This document shows positions 51,346-60,634 of a stretch of DNA of 64,000 nt, piece after piece. Location of the stretch: positions 270,000 through 333,999 of the forward strand of contig NZ_PDHM01000018.1 of the NCBI RefSeq assembly GCF_002573715.1, read 5' to 3'. The position numbers and the translations under genes are program-made. The notes beneath the pieces are model-generated. The model had not been told where the DNA came from, made no database searches, and was given only the letters and a program-made list of their open reading frames with translations. Position 1 is the stretch's first letter. Every line of letters begins with the position of its first letter. The DNA is from Paenibacillus sp. EZ-K15 (GTDB lineage: Bacteria; Bacillota; Bacilli; Paenibacillales; Paenibacillaceae).

Positions 51346-52257
51346 TTACGATCGAATTAGTACGTGCCCTCCCTGCTCTTCCAGCGTCAACGCCGTCCGG
51401 CTATATATCTGATGCAGCTGCTGTTGAGTGATAAGACTGGCTTTGTGTTCAAACGTTACATGAAATCGTGAATTGCGATCTGCAAGATACCGCAAATAGG
51501 CGTGGGCATCTCCATAATTCACATCATGATCCTGCTCTGGCAGGACAGGCAGATGATGCGTGAATTGGTCCTCATCATAAAATACGTTACTGTAATGGAC
51601 CAAGTATACCTGGGATGCCATCCGATCGAGAAAATGATACGGGTCAAACCCGTGAAAGGCCCTGCGGGTAATATCAAGCCTGGCTGTATCCAGCACAAAC
51701 CCGATTTCAGGATAAGCGTGAAAGCTATCCACAAACACATCCTCGTAATCACCAAAAAAATCATGCTCCAGCACAATGCGCTGCCTGTAACGGAGCTGCA
51801 GCTCACAGAGGAACTCAAATAACCGCTTGGAAATTTCCCGGAATTTTGTTTTGCTCAATTGGTTGTAACTATAACGATGTGCGGGACCGGGAAGTCTCGG
51901 ATACGGGGTAAAGGGCTCCTGAAAGACCGGATAGAATGGATAATGGAACAGCATATAATCTGCGCCCACACTGGATGCTATCTGAACTTCGGCCGAGATT
52001 TGTTCAAGTGCTTCCTGAAAGACCTCGGACTCCGGTGCATTAACTTGAGGCAATCGAAATCCAGCGTCGCCGAGAATCGGGGCATGCACACCGAAAGCGA
52101 TCCGCTGGCTGCAGCAAAAATCGCTGACCTGCAATAATGCCTCCCGATTCAGAAAGCTGCATATTTCCATCCCGCTGATATGCTTGTCAGCAAGCTCATC
52201 CCATCGATCTTCCGTAAAGTGATCCCACATCCCTACCTGTAAACGCCTCGAAATCAT
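51346..52257 (-). CDS. Sugar phosphate isomerase/epimerase-like TIM-barrel protein
   Basis: Xylose-isomerase-like (AP_endonuc_2) barrel of about 303 residues: FGVHAPILGDAGFRLP, ADYMLFHYPFYPVF, RIVLEHDFFGDYEDVF, IGFVLDTARLDITRRAF and VYLVHYSN give the usual metal-binding His, Glu and Asp positions. The frame is open to 52293, overlapping the previous gene, but the ATG at 52257 has AGGAGG 10 nt upstream. It follows a Gfo/Idh dehydrogenase by 28 nt; such pairs commonly act on inositol-like or keto-sugars. The substrate is unknown. Confidence 0.82.
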   Translation of the reverse strand: MISRRLQVGMWDHFTEDRWDELADKHISGMEICSFLNREALLQVSDFCCSQRIAFGVHAPILGDAGFRLPQVNAPESEVFQEALEQISAEVQIASSVGADYMLFHYPFYPVFQEPFTPYPRLPGPAHRYSYNQLSKTKFREISKRLFEFLCELQLRYRQRIVLEHDFFGDYEDVFVDSFHAYPEIGFVLDTARLDITRRAFHGFDPYHFLDRMASQVYLVHYSNVFYDEDQFTHHLPVLPEQDHDVNYGDAHAYLRYLADRNSRFHVTFEHKASLITQQQLHQIYSRTALTLEEQGGHVLIRS

Positions 52258-52285
52258 GCCTTTGCCGCCTCCTATGACTTTCCAA

Positions 52286-53368
52286 TTAGCCATGCCGAAT
52301 CATGGATCCATAATCAACGCTGACTCGGCTGTGCGTAACGGACGAAAGACGAATCGCATCCAGAACAGCTTGTACCTTGTGGCCGTCCACGAAATTCGGC
52401 ATATTCAACGTTGGTTTATTTGCAATTATGCTGTGGTACATGCCATCTATCATCTGATAGAAGCCGTTATAATAGTGCACTGCCGGGGCCTCCAGGTTAG
52501 CCGGAGGGTCAACCGGATCAATCGGGATAGATTCAAACGCCCCGCCAAAGCTGCATTCGAGGGTATGGTCATCTCGCATTACCAGCGTTCCCTTCGTCCC
52601 GTAGATCTCCAACGTCCAGCCCGCTCCGCGGATTCCCGGAAAAAATACATCCGCAAGGACAGAGGCTCCTCCCTTAAAACGCCCCGAAAAGGTAAAGGCA
52701 TCCTCAGCGTCCCTGAACTCAAGCCCTGCATCTCCGTTATAGGCCGGGATCTGAGTTCTCAGGTCACCGTACACTTCCGTAATCTCTTCGTCCATCCACC
52801 ATAGGAGTGAATCTACCATATGCGAACCGATCGCAAACAGGAATCCACCGCCATCCTCGCGGCGCGCTTCCCATCCCCGGTAAGAATTAGCCAGTACGGA
52901 GTATCCGGGGAAGCTCCCTGTATATTTGATATGCTGAATGTCTCCCAGCTCTTTACCTTGCAGCATGTGTTTTATTCGTTGCCGAATCGGCGTCCATCTC
53001 CATTGAAAATTAACGAAAGCATGTCGGTCCAGCCGTTCCGACTCTCTCAGCATTTGTAACGTTTGCTCCGTATTCATGCCCAGAGGCTTCTCCGTCAGGA
53101 CATGGCGGCTGGACTGCAGGGCGAGCATCGTCATTTCATAATGATGGACGGGTGCCGATACGATCGATACCAGATCCAACGGCTCACTCTCCAGCATGTC
53201 ACGCCAATTCCTGTAATACGGAATTCCATTCCACAAGTGGTCCTCCGTACGTTGTCGATGGACACTAGCAATGGATTTCACCTCAATCCCCGGGTGCAGC
53301 TGAAGAATGGGAGCATGAACGGTACCGCCAAATCCGGTCCCTATGATTCCTACTGACAATGTCTTCAT
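52286..53368 (-). CDS. Gfo/Idh/MocA family oxidoreductase
   Basis: NAD(P)-dependent dehydrogenase-like enzyme of 360 residues. The Rossmann start is VGIIGTGFGGTVHAPIL (about 6-22), the EKP catalytic motif is LTEKPLGMN, and the substrate-site His lies in GGGFLFAIGSHMVDSLLWWM. It is the first of two genes with the TIM-barrel protein, suggesting successive steps on one sugar or cyclitol. It is divergent from the germination operon; the 221 nt between them hold no gene. Confidence 0.92.
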   Translation of the reverse strand: MKTLSVGIIGTGFGGTVHAPILQLHPGIEVKSIASVHRQRTEDHLWNGIPYYRNWRDMLESEPLDLVSIVSAPVHHYEMTMLALQSSRHVLTEKPLGMNTEQTLQMLRESERLDRHAFVNFQWRWTPIRQRIKHMLQGKELGDIQHIKYTGSFPGYSVLANSYRGWEARREDGGGFLFAIGSHMVDSLLWWMDEEITEVYGDLRTQIPAYNGDAGLEFRDAEDAFTFSGRFKGGASVLADVFFPGIRGAGWTLEIYGTKGTLVMRDDHTLECSFGGAFESIPIDPVDPPANLEAPAVHYYNGFYQMIDGMYHSIIANKPTLNMPNFVDGHKVQAVLDAIRLSSVTHSRVSVDYGSMIRHG

Positions 53369-53589
53369 CTTATGAAACCTCCTAACATCAAGCTACCCGC
53401 CTGATGTTATTTTAACATTATTTCCCTCCCCCGTACCCAGCGACTTTGGCCAAGCCAAACTTTTCAATGATCTAATGTACTCCTGTATCGTCGATGCTTT
53501 AAGTTTAAACGGTTGTTGCTTAGATCATAATGGAACTATAGAGGCTTATGTTTAAACGACGCTAATGTTGACTTAGCAGGGGGATCAAC

Positions 53590-53715
53590 ATGTGGAAAAT
53601 GGTGCTTTCCTACCTTCCGGATTGGAAGGTTTTCATGCAGGGTTTCATCGCATTTCTGATTCCGTATATGATCTCAAGGTTTTTTAAATGGATTCATAAC
53701 TCAAAGGAAGACTGA
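53590..53715 (+). CDS. Small membrane peptide ahead of the germinant receptor operon (41 aa, GerD-subunit-like)
   Basis: Short gene with AGGGGGATC before the ATG. The product has one hydrophobic helix (about 14-33, VFMQGFIAFLIPYMISRFF) flanked by Trp/Lys residues. It ends 20 nt before the GerA-type gene. Many Bacillales germinant receptor operons carry an extra small membrane D subunit that tunes receptor function; this is probably such a protein, although those usually have two helices. A repeat GTTTAAACG occurs twice upstream (53503 and 53550). Confidence 0.65.
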   Translation: MWKMVLSYLPDWKVFMQGFIAFLIPYMISRFFKWIHNSKED

Positions 53716-53735
53716 GGAAATGGCGGGTATCAACA

Positions 53736-55268
53736 ATGAAACAACATGAGAATGAAAAAAGCAAAACATTGAGTTCTGCTCCAGCCTCATTAGAGCATTT
53801 TACGGGGAATTTCACCTTGGATCTTGAACTGGTAAGGAAAGAAATCGGCCATAACTCGGATGTGCACTTTAGGGAGTTTCATATAGGAGGCACAGGCATT
53901 TGTGCGGCCCTCATTTTCGTAGATGGACTGTCGGATAAAGAACTCATCGACAAACACATCATGAAATCTCTTATGGTGAACTTCTGCGAAAAAAATAATC
54001 AGGATCCATCTTTTGTGCAAGGGGCCGTTTCTAAAGAGTTTATTAAAAATCAAGTTCTTACCATTAGTGAAGTAACAGAAGCCCATCATGTTCATGATTT
54101 GGTGTCCAAGATATTGACAGGTTCGACTGCACTGTTAGTAGATGGCGTGCAGAATGTACTCATTCTCGGTACAACCAAAGGGAAATCGCGCAATAATGAA
54201 GAACCGTCATCGGAACCATTGGTTCGAGGCCCGCGGTTAGGATTCACAGAATCGTTAAGTGATAATACTGCCCTTTTACGACAGCATGGTGATAACAGCA
54301 ACTTATCCATCATCAAGTTTCAAGTAGGAGAACGTTCAAAAAAAGAACTTGTCATCGCCTATATCAAAGATATGGCTGACCCTGCTTTGGTGGAAGAGGT
54401 CCAGGAAAGAATCAAAAAAATAAAGATAGATGATGTACCGGAATCAGGCTATGTAGAGCAGCTGATCGAGGATAATTACCTCAGTCCTTTTACACAAGTA
54501 CAGAATACGGAGCGTCCGGACCGCGTTTACAGTGCCTTGATGGAAGGACGAGTTGCAATCTTGTTAGATGGGACGCCTTTCGCATTGATCGTTCCGGTTT
54601 CACTTAGTATGATGCTGCACACACCAGAGGACTATTATGATCGTTGGTTACCGAGTTTTCTCATCCGCCTATTGCGTTATTTCGCGGCCCTTATATCGCT
54701 TTTTGGACCCTCCTTGTATATTTCGTTTGTGTCGTTTCACCAGGGAATGATCCCAACCAAACTTGCCTTGTCTATCATGGGTACGAGAGAAGGTGTTCCG
54801 TTTCCCGCAATAATCGAAGCACTGATCATGGAAATAGCGATCGAGATTCTGCGGGAGGGTGGGCTGCGATTGCCTAAACCCATTGGTCCGGCCATGGGTA
54901 TCGTCGGCGGATTGGTCATTGGGGAAGCCGCCGTACAAGCGGGGATAGTCAGTCCGATTTTGGTGATCGTGGTGGCGTTAACTGCCATTTCCTCCTTTAC
55001 GGTCCCTCAATACAGCGCTGGAATTACGTTTCGCATGCTTCGTTTTGTAGCCATGTTTTTCGCTGCTGTGTTTGGATTATACGGCGTCGTTCTGTTTTTC
55101 CTTTTCCTTTGCAGCCATTTAGTGAGGTTGAAGAGTTTTGGTGTTCCCTTTATCACTCCGATCGTTCCTTATCGAGCCAGTGATTGGAAAGACTTTATGA
55201 TTCGTATGCCACTTTTGAAGATGAAACGCCTTCGGAAGGCGATACATAAGAAAGATTCCATCCGCTAA
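53736..55268 (+). CDS. Spore germination receptor subunit A (GerA/GerKA type)
   Basis: First large subunit of a germinant receptor in the spore inner membrane, 510 residues. The soluble N-terminal region (about 20-290) includes LIFVDGLSDKELIDKHIMK and LLVDGVQNVLILGT. The membrane part (about 295-475) has PEDYYDRWLPSFLIRLLRYFA, PTKLALSIMGTREGVPFPAIIEALIMEI and GPAMGIVGGLVIGEAAVQAGIVSP, all family hallmarks. It is in an A-B-C operon with the small peptide before it. Which germinant it senses (amino acid, sugar or nucleoside) cannot be told. Confidence 0.96.
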   Translation: MKQHENEKSKTLSSAPASLEHFTGNFTLDLELVRKEIGHNSDVHFREFHIGGTGICAALIFVDGLSDKELIDKHIMKSLMVNFCEKNNQDPSFVQGAVSKEFIKNQVLTISEVTEAHHVHDLVSKILTGSTALLVDGVQNVLILGTTKGKSRNNEEPSSEPLVRGPRLGFTESLSDNTALLRQHGDNSNLSIIKFQVGERSKKELVIAYIKDMADPALVEEVQERIKKIKIDDVPESGYVEQLIEDNYLSPFTQVQNTERPDRVYSALMEGRVAILLDGTPFALIVPVSLSMMLHTPEDYYDRWLPSFLIRLLRYFAALISLFGPSLYISFVSFHQGMIPTKLALSIMGTREGVPFPAIIEALIMEIAIEILREGGLRLPKPIGPAMGIVGGLVIGEAAVQAGIVSPILVIVVALTAISSFTVPQYSAGITFRMLRFVAMFFAAVFGLYGVVLFFLFLCSHLVRLKSFGVPFITPIVPYRASDWKDFMIRMPLLKMKRLRKAIHKKDSIR

Positions 55269-55300
55269 AGATAGCTCTCTATGAAAGGAAATACACCAAC

Positions 55301-56392
55301 ATGATAGGTAGTTCAAAAGACCAAATTACGACTTCGCAAGCAGTTGTTATCCTCGTCAATTATATTCTTGCAGCCGGGATCCTCACCCTCCCCCGCACAT
55401 CTGTGGAGAAGGTGAAAACACCCGATGTATGGATCACCGTTATTTTGGGCGGGATGATCGCCATGCTCGTAGGTGTGATCATCGTGAAATTAAACAAGCG
55501 ATTCCCCGAAAAAACCTTTTATCAATATAACCAAGAAATTGTAGGAAAATGGGTGGGCGGGCTCCTCAGTTTACTTGTGATCGGCTACTTTTTTACCATT
55601 TCTGCATATGAAGTCAGAGCCATGGCAGAAGTAACCGGGCTTTTTTTGCTGGAAGGTACCCCCACCTGGGCTATCATCCTGCCTTTTATGTGGATAGGTC
55701 TCTATCTGATCATAGGCGGAATCAACACGATCGCCCGTTTGTTTGAAATCATATTTCCAATTACGATCGCCATTTTTTTACTGGTTGCTTTTTTGAGCTT
55801 AGGCATATTTGAGATTGATAATCTCCGTCCCGTATTAGGATTGGGGATTGCCCCCATGCTAAAAGGAATAAAGACAACCGCTCTTGCATTTTTAGGTTCT
55901 GAAATTATGCTGCTCCTTGTAGCGTTTATGAAACAGCCGGACAAAGCCGTAAAAGTTGTTCTAGTTGGCGTATTCATCCCCTTGCTCTTTTACGGCATAA
56001 CCGTTGTCATGGTCATAGGAGCCCTATCGATCGATGGAGTGGTCACGAGCACATGGCCTACGCTTGAGCTTATGCGAAGTTTTGAAATCCCCGGTTTGAT
56101 CTTTGAACGGTTTGAATCTTTGCTGCTTGTGATATGGATTATGCAAATATTCACGACCTTTACCATTACCTATTATGCGGCTGCTTTAGGGCTGGCTCAG
56201 TTGTTCAAAAAGAAGATCCATCCATTTATATATGGCTTGATTCCGATTATTTACATCATTGCCGTGACTCCCAAAAATATCAATGACCTCTTTAAACTTG
56301 GGGATATCATCGGTAATGTAGCGTTATTATTATTTGCTGTACTACCATTAATCTTACTTCTAGTATCGAAACTGAGAGGTGGAAAAGCTTGA
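55301..56392 (+). CDS. Spore germination receptor subunit B (GerAB/GerKB type permease)
   Basis: Ten-helix APC-fold membrane protein of 363 residues that binds the germinant. ITTSQAVVILVNYILAAGILTLPR is the typical N-terminus, followed by FTISAYEVRAMAEVTGLFLLEGTP and LALGIAPMLKGI-like LGLGIAPMLKGIKTTALAFLGSEIM. AAAGGAAAT precedes the ATG, 32 nt after subunit A. Its stop codon overlaps the TTG start of subunit C (TTGA). Confidence 0.95.
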   Translation: MIGSSKDQITTSQAVVILVNYILAAGILTLPRTSVEKVKTPDVWITVILGGMIAMLVGVIIVKLNKRFPEKTFYQYNQEIVGKWVGGLLSLLVIGYFFTISAYEVRAMAEVTGLFLLEGTPTWAIILPFMWIGLYLIIGGINTIARLFEIIFPITIAIFLLVAFLSLGIFEIDNLRPVLGLGIAPMLKGIKTTALAFLGSEIMLLLVAFMKQPDKAVKVVLVGVFIPLLFYGITVVMVIGALSIDGVVTSTWPTLELMRSFEIPGLIFERFESLLLVIWIMQIFTTFTITYYAAALGLAQLFKKKIHPFIYGLIPIIYIIAVTPKNINDLFKLGDIIGNVALLLFAVLPLILLLVSKLRGGKA

Positions 56393-57588
56393 AGCACATC
56401 ACGATACGGATCCTCTTGAGTGCGCTGTTGGTTCTTATACTCCTACCTCTTACTGGATGCTGGAGCAATAAAGAAATTGAAGATCTAGGCCTTATTGTAG
56501 GCACTTCATTGGATTTGGAAAAACAGGAGGGGGCTCGGGAAGAGTCAGCGGGACAAACAGGCAGGTATTCTAACCGGGATCAAATTACGATAACCAATCA
56601 ATTTCTCACCGCAGAGACAACAGGTAAAGGAACAAAAACAGGTTCATCACCACAAAAAGCTTACAACAACGTTTCTGAAACAGGAGATGCTATCCTGCCG
56701 ACTTTACGCAATATGGTATTAAGAATCGACAAACGTGCCTTTGCCGAACATTCAAAAGTGATTGTCATTGGAGAGGATCTTGCGCGTACTTTGGATTTGC
56801 AAAAGATGTTGGATTTTTTTATTAGAGAACAAGAGATGAGACCAAGCGGCCTCCTTCTAATTGCTCAAAACCGTGCGAGCAAAACACTAGAATCGAAAAA
56901 GCCGATGGATATTCCAGCGTTTCAACTCGTTGAAATGACACACGGTCACGGAAGAACAACGAAGATTTTGCCTCCTACTACGCTAACAAAAATAGAGGGG
57001 AAGCTCCATTCAGGGGCCAGCTTTCTTTTGCAAAATGTCGTCTCGAAGAATGAAGAAACAAAATTTACAGGTGCTGCCGTCATTGAAGGAAAAACAAGAA
57101 AACTACGGGGTTTTTTGAATGAAAAAGAAATAGAGGGCTTAACGTGGATAACCGGAAAAGGAAAAGGCGGTTTGGTGAAAAGCGTTGATAAAAAGACAGG
57201 TGAGCCCATTATATACGAGATGTTGTCCATGAAAAGTAAAATTAAACCTCATGTTAATGGGAACAACATCTCGTTTGATATAAAAATCGAGTCTGAAGGA
57301 AGAATTGCCGAGCATTGGGTGGTTTCGGAGAAACCCATGGAAACTGACTTTTTGAAAAGAGTGGAAAAAACTGTTGAAGAAGAGGTTGAGCGTTTGGTAA
57401 AGAATGTACTCGATAAAATTCAACATGAATACCGAACCGATGTTGCCGGCTTCGGAAACAAATTGAGAATTAAGTATCCTCATGTATGGAAAAATGCCAA
57501 AAAAGATTGGGACCAAACATTTAGTGAGGTTCCGATCAAGTATGAGGTGAAAATAACGATCAAAGATTATGGGACGTCCGATGAATGA
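56389..57588 (+). CDS. Spore germination receptor subunit C (Ger(x)C lipoprotein)
   Basis: Lipoprotein subunit of 399 residues. The signal peptide ends in the lipobox LTGC (Cys24), followed by the family motif WSNKEIEDLGLIVGTSLD. The central and C-terminal domains show LRIDKRAFAEHSKVIVIGEDLAR, SGLLLIAQNRASK-like PSGLLLIAQNRA, and the long final helix VEEEVERLVKNVLDKIQHEYRTDVAGFG. The start is TTG overlapping the stop codon of subunit B, with AGAGGTGG upstream, so the two are translated together. The 3' end overlaps the converging GNAT gene by 22 nt. Confidence 0.95.
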   Translation: MKHITIRILLSALLVLILLPLTGCWSNKEIEDLGLIVGTSLDLEKQEGAREESAGQTGRYSNRDQITITNQFLTAETTGKGTKTGSSPQKAYNNVSETGDAILPTLRNMVLRIDKRAFAEHSKVIVIGEDLARTLDLQKMLDFFIREQEMRPSGLLLIAQNRASKTLESKKPMDIPAFQLVEMTHGHGRTTKILPPTTLTKIEGKLHSGASFLLQNVVSKNEETKFTGAAVIEGKTRKLRGFLNEKEIEGLTWITGKGKGGLVKSVDKKTGEPIIYEMLSMKSKIKPHVNGNNISFDIKIESEGRIAEHWVVSEKPMETDFLKRVEKTVEEEVERLVKNVLDKIQHEYRTDVAGFGNKLRIKYPHVWKNAKKDWDQTFSEVPIKYEVKITIKDYGTSDE

Positions 57589-57995
57589 GTTCGCTTTATA
57601 TTCTTCTTCATTCCAATGGTGAATCGCTGAAAGCCCAACTTCTCATAATACGGTTCCAGCCCTTCCTCACACATCAGTTGCGGGAAGACCCGGGACTTCT
57701 CGCAATGTTCAACCAATCGATGGAGGATCTCGCGGCCTATCCCTCTGGACTGATAATCCGGATGTACGCCTAATCCGCATATAACGCCGGTAATAACCCC
57801 ATCTGAAATCAAACGTCCCATGCCTACCAGTTTATGCCCTTCATATGCATAGATGGCATACCAGCTCTGCAAGCACATGGTTTCCAATTCGGTAACGGAT
57901 AGATGAATAGAGTTCCAACCAAGCGAAACGTACAAAACTTCCAGTTGACGAAAATCCTCAGGCGCCTCTGAGGTATATATTACGGTCTGTACCAT
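57567..57995 (-). CDS. GNAT family N-acetyltransferase
   Basis: Acetyl-CoA-dependent acetyltransferase of 142 residues. The core is complete: LVGMGRLISDGVITGVICGLGVHPDYQSRGIGREILHRLV holds motif A with the Q/RxxGxG/A loop (QSRGIG), and YYEKLGFQRF is the C-terminal motif B. The substrate is unknown. It converges on and slightly overlaps the germination operon, and it lies 13 nt after the rhodopsin-transducer-like gene in the same direction, so the two may be co-transcribed. Confidence 0.9.
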   Translation of the reverse strand: MVQTVIYTSEAPEDFRQLEVLYVSLGWNSIHLSVTELETMCLQSWYAIYAYEGHKLVGMGRLISDGVITGVICGLGVHPDYQSRGIGREILHRLVEHCEKSRVFPQLMCEEGLEPYYEKLGFQRFTIGMKKNIKRTHSSDVP

Positions 57996-58008
57996 ACAAT
58001 CACCTTCC

Positions 58009-58383
58009 TTAGGATCTGGTTACCGGATACGCCATGACACTCATTAAGGCATTCTCAGCCTGAGTCGAATCGAGACGGCTGTACTGAACAAATATAGGTG
58101 CACTACTTGTAACCTCCATGGCATAGGGAATACCTGGAGGAATGCCTTTCAAGCCGTCCGTTTGAAGCGAGCTGGTTCGTATGTGCTTGGTTCTTCTAGC
58201 TGGTACGATGGTTTCCATTCCTAGCAATGGATCACGATCCTCGAAGTAAGCATGTATCGTAACCACAACGTCCTGCTCGGATAAGTTCAAGACACAGACG
58301 GATTCATGACTGGTTAATTCTCCGCTGCTTTCAGGAGGGATATACCCGTCCGGAATAATCCAATGTTTTTCACCTTTTGACAT
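58009..58383 (-). CDS. Anabaena sensory rhodopsin transducer (ASRT)-like protein
   Basis: Small soluble beta-sandwich protein of 124 residues. IIPDGYIPP, LTSHESVCVLNLSEQDV, the strongly conserved VPARRTKHIRTSSL and VQYSRLDSTQAENALMSVMAYP match the ASRT family (PF07100), first described as the partner of Anabaena sensory rhodopsin. No rhodopsin gene is near. Non-photosynthetic Firmicutes and Thermotogae also carry it, and a sugar- or DNA-binding role has been proposed for the family. Its job here is unknown. Confidence 0.9.
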   Translation of the reverse strand: MSKGEKHWIIPDGYIPPESSGELTSHESVCVLNLSEQDVVVTIHAYFEDRDPLLGMETIVPARRTKHIRTSSLQTDGLKGIPPGIPYAMEVTSSAPIFVQYSRLDSTQAENALMSVMAYPVTRS

Positions 58384-58817
58384 GTGTTTCGCTCCTCGCT
58401 AGTTATGAATTAGGGTACATAACATATATAAAAATACATTCGCGATGGACTCCGAAAGTTCCTTTAATCCTCGATCCACCCCATCGTGCTAGCGTAGAAA
58501 TAGAGAAAATGGCTGGAGTCCAAGCGCCTTCAAACCGCCAACCACCATATTGGCCAATCGGGCCGCACCGCACTCTTGAAAAAGAGTGTTGTCCATTCAT
58601 TACGCCCTGCTGAAACAGCAGAAACTCCCCTGGCCTCCCCCACATTAACACGGATTTAGTCCCTTCGGGACCCAGCTGGTTAAAATTTTGTCTAAATCCA
58701 TTATGGATTGGGAGCCTCCGAACATAAATTCAAATAACCGTTCTCCTTGTTCAAATAACCGACTACATAAGCAAAGTCTCTTTAATTATTCCAGGTGCTG
58801 GAATAACAGCGCTTGTA
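58384..58817. other. 434-nt stretch without a recognisable gene
   Basis: Between the ASRT-like gene and the promoter of the two-component system I find no frame with a ribosome binding site and a plausible protein. It contains a hairpin CACTCTT / AAGAGTG at about 58570-58590 and, on the minus strand, a short frame near 58700-58640 followed by Cys/Gly-rich codons that is broken by stop codons. It may be a decayed small gene. Confidence 0.4.
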
Positions 58818-58846
58818 TTGACAGCGTTTACAACCCGGTACATAAT
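58818..58846 (+). promoter_or_regulatory. Sigma-A promoter of the two-component system
   Basis: TTGACA (58818-58823), 17 nt, CATAAT (58841-58846). A 10-bp palindrome TGTGTACACA (58846-58855) lies at the transcription start and may be an operator. Confidence 0.6.
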
Positions 58847-58887
58847 GTGTACACAACATTTTAGGACCAGCGCAAGGAGACGTTGCT

Positions 58888-60621
58888 GTGCAAAAATGGA
58901 TAACGATTTATAAAAATATGAAAATCAAAAACAAGCTTTCCCTTCTTATCAGCTTAATCGTTGCAATGGCATTTACCTTCGCCGTCATCGTCCAGCAATA
59001 TGCCTTCTCCATCTACGACGAGCAGCTGTACCTCAAATCATCCCAGGTCTTACACCTGTCCTCCTCTGCGATTGAGTCAGAGCTCGAGCGGATCGAACAG
59101 TTATCCTTCAACATCATTACCGATACCCAGATTCAAAATATGTTACGTTCCATCGCCGGGAGCGACTCCGATTATGATCGCCTCATCCTGCGACAGCATC
59201 TGGTGGACCGCCTCCTGAATTATGTAGGCTCCGAGCCGATGCTCTATTCGATCCACCTGATCGATTCCTACGATAAACAGCAGGACGTCGGCAGTGTCGT
59301 CCCGATTCATCCCGCCAAAAAGGAGTTTATTCTACAGCTTGCCGGAGATGCGGATGGAGAAGAACGCTGGGTATACCCGGACGAAACGGATTCGGCTCTT
59401 CTACTTTCCCGGGAAATAAGATCCTACTCTGGAACCTTATTCGATCTTAACTACTTGGGAACCATCATTATTCGTATCAATATGGACAAAATCGTCCGGA
59501 AATCCGCCGGTGGGGAAGGCGACCTGATCGTAACTTCGGGCACGGATGTCATCTATCCAGCAACGCCGCACTTCGATCCGGCTGTCATTCAATCCTCCCT
59601 TTCATCCGGTAACGGGTACCTTACTCGTGAAATGGATGGCCATACTTACTTTATCGCACATAACCGATCAGGCAATACCGGATGGACGTATATGAATGTC
59701 ACGCCCTTTAATCAATCCTTCAAGCAAATCATATTCATCAAAGAGCTTGTCATTATCGTGTTTACCGTTATTTTCGCTGTTGCGATCCTGCTCGGCATCC
59801 GGTTCAGCCGAGGCCTGACACGTCCCATCGAGAGTCTCATCACCCGGATGAAGCTCGCGGAAAAAGGAAACTTTGTGGGAGCCAATGTGCTGCCTCAGGA
59901 CGCTGCCCCTGTCGCCATGAACGAACTGGGACTGCTGCATCGGACATTCCGCCTCATGATCGAGAGAATCAACGCGCTCATTACCGAGAACTACTCGAAC
60001 CGGCTGTTAATCAAAGAGACCGAGTTCAAAGCGCTGCAAGCGCAAATCAACCCCCACTTTCTGTATAACACGCTGGAATCCGTGAACTGGCTGGCGAAGA
60101 TGAACAAGCAAACCCAAATTTCCGACATGGTACAAGCCCTAGCCTTCCTTCTTCGGAATTCCGTCAGCTTGAAGGAGCCGATTCTGACACTGAGAGAGGA
60201 ACTGGAGATTGTCAGGAACTACGTCATTATTCAGAAATTCCGATTTGAAGACCGCCTAGATTTCACGATGGATGTAAAGGAGCAGGATTTGCAGCGCAAA
60301 ATTCCAAAGCTGTCCCTTCAGCCCCTGCTCGAAAATGCGATTCATTATGCGCTGGAGCCTTCCGTTAACCCTTGCCGAATAACGTTGTCCTGCATGGAGA
60401 CCCCTTCCGCGTTCTGCGTCATGGTCGAGGATGACGGCCCCGGCATGCCGCCGGACACCCTGACGCAATTGCGAAGCGGCGAAATGGCCACCAGCGGTAA
60501 CGGGATCGGACTGTTAAACATCGATGAACGGATCAAGCTGGCTTTTGGCGAGCACCACGGGTTAGCCATCGACAGCGGATCGGGGCTTGGAACCCGGGTG
60601 ATGCTGTCATTACCCAAATAA
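58888..60621 (+). CDS. Sensor histidine kinase (YesM type)
   Basis: Membrane kinase of 577 residues. It has TM1 at about 18-38, an extracellular dCache-like sensor region (about 40-280), TM2 at about 285-307, HAMP (about 305-365), a His_kinase domain with the phospho-acceptor His390 in QAQINPHFLYNTLE, and an ATPase domain with LQPLLENAIHYAL and VEDDGPGMPP. The start is GTG with AAGGAGA 7 nt upstream. Together with the response regulator and the ABC sugar transporter behind it, it forms a typical Paenibacillus carbohydrate-sensing unit. Confidence 0.96.
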   Translation: MQKWITIYKNMKIKNKLSLLISLIVAMAFTFAVIVQQYAFSIYDEQLYLKSSQVLHLSSSAIESELERIEQLSFNIITDTQIQNMLRSIAGSDSDYDRLILRQHLVDRLLNYVGSEPMLYSIHLIDSYDKQQDVGSVVPIHPAKKEFILQLAGDADGEERWVYPDETDSALLLSREIRSYSGTLFDLNYLGTIIIRINMDKIVRKSAGGEGDLIVTSGTDVIYPATPHFDPAVIQSSLSSGNGYLTREMDGHTYFIAHNRSGNTGWTYMNVTPFNQSFKQIIFIKELVIIVFTVIFAVAILLGIRFSRGLTRPIESLITRMKLAEKGNFVGANVLPQDAAPVAMNELGLLHRTFRLMIERINALITENYSNRLLIKETEFKALQAQINPHFLYNTLESVNWLAKMNKQTQISDMVQALAFLLRNSVSLKEPILTLREELEIVRNYVIIQKFRFEDRLDFTMDVKEQDLQRKIPKLSLQPLLENAIHYALEPSVNPCRITLSCMETPSAFCVMVEDDGPGMPPDTLTQLRSGEMATSGNGIGLLNIDERIKLAFGEHHGLAIDSGSGLGTRVMLSLPK

Positions 60622-60634
60622 CGGAGGGATTCGG

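Noticed and set aside
58403..58651. 82-residue minus-strand frame in the gap upstream of the sensor kinase
   Set aside because: No ribosome binding site, Trp/Gly-rich random composition, no recognisable domain.
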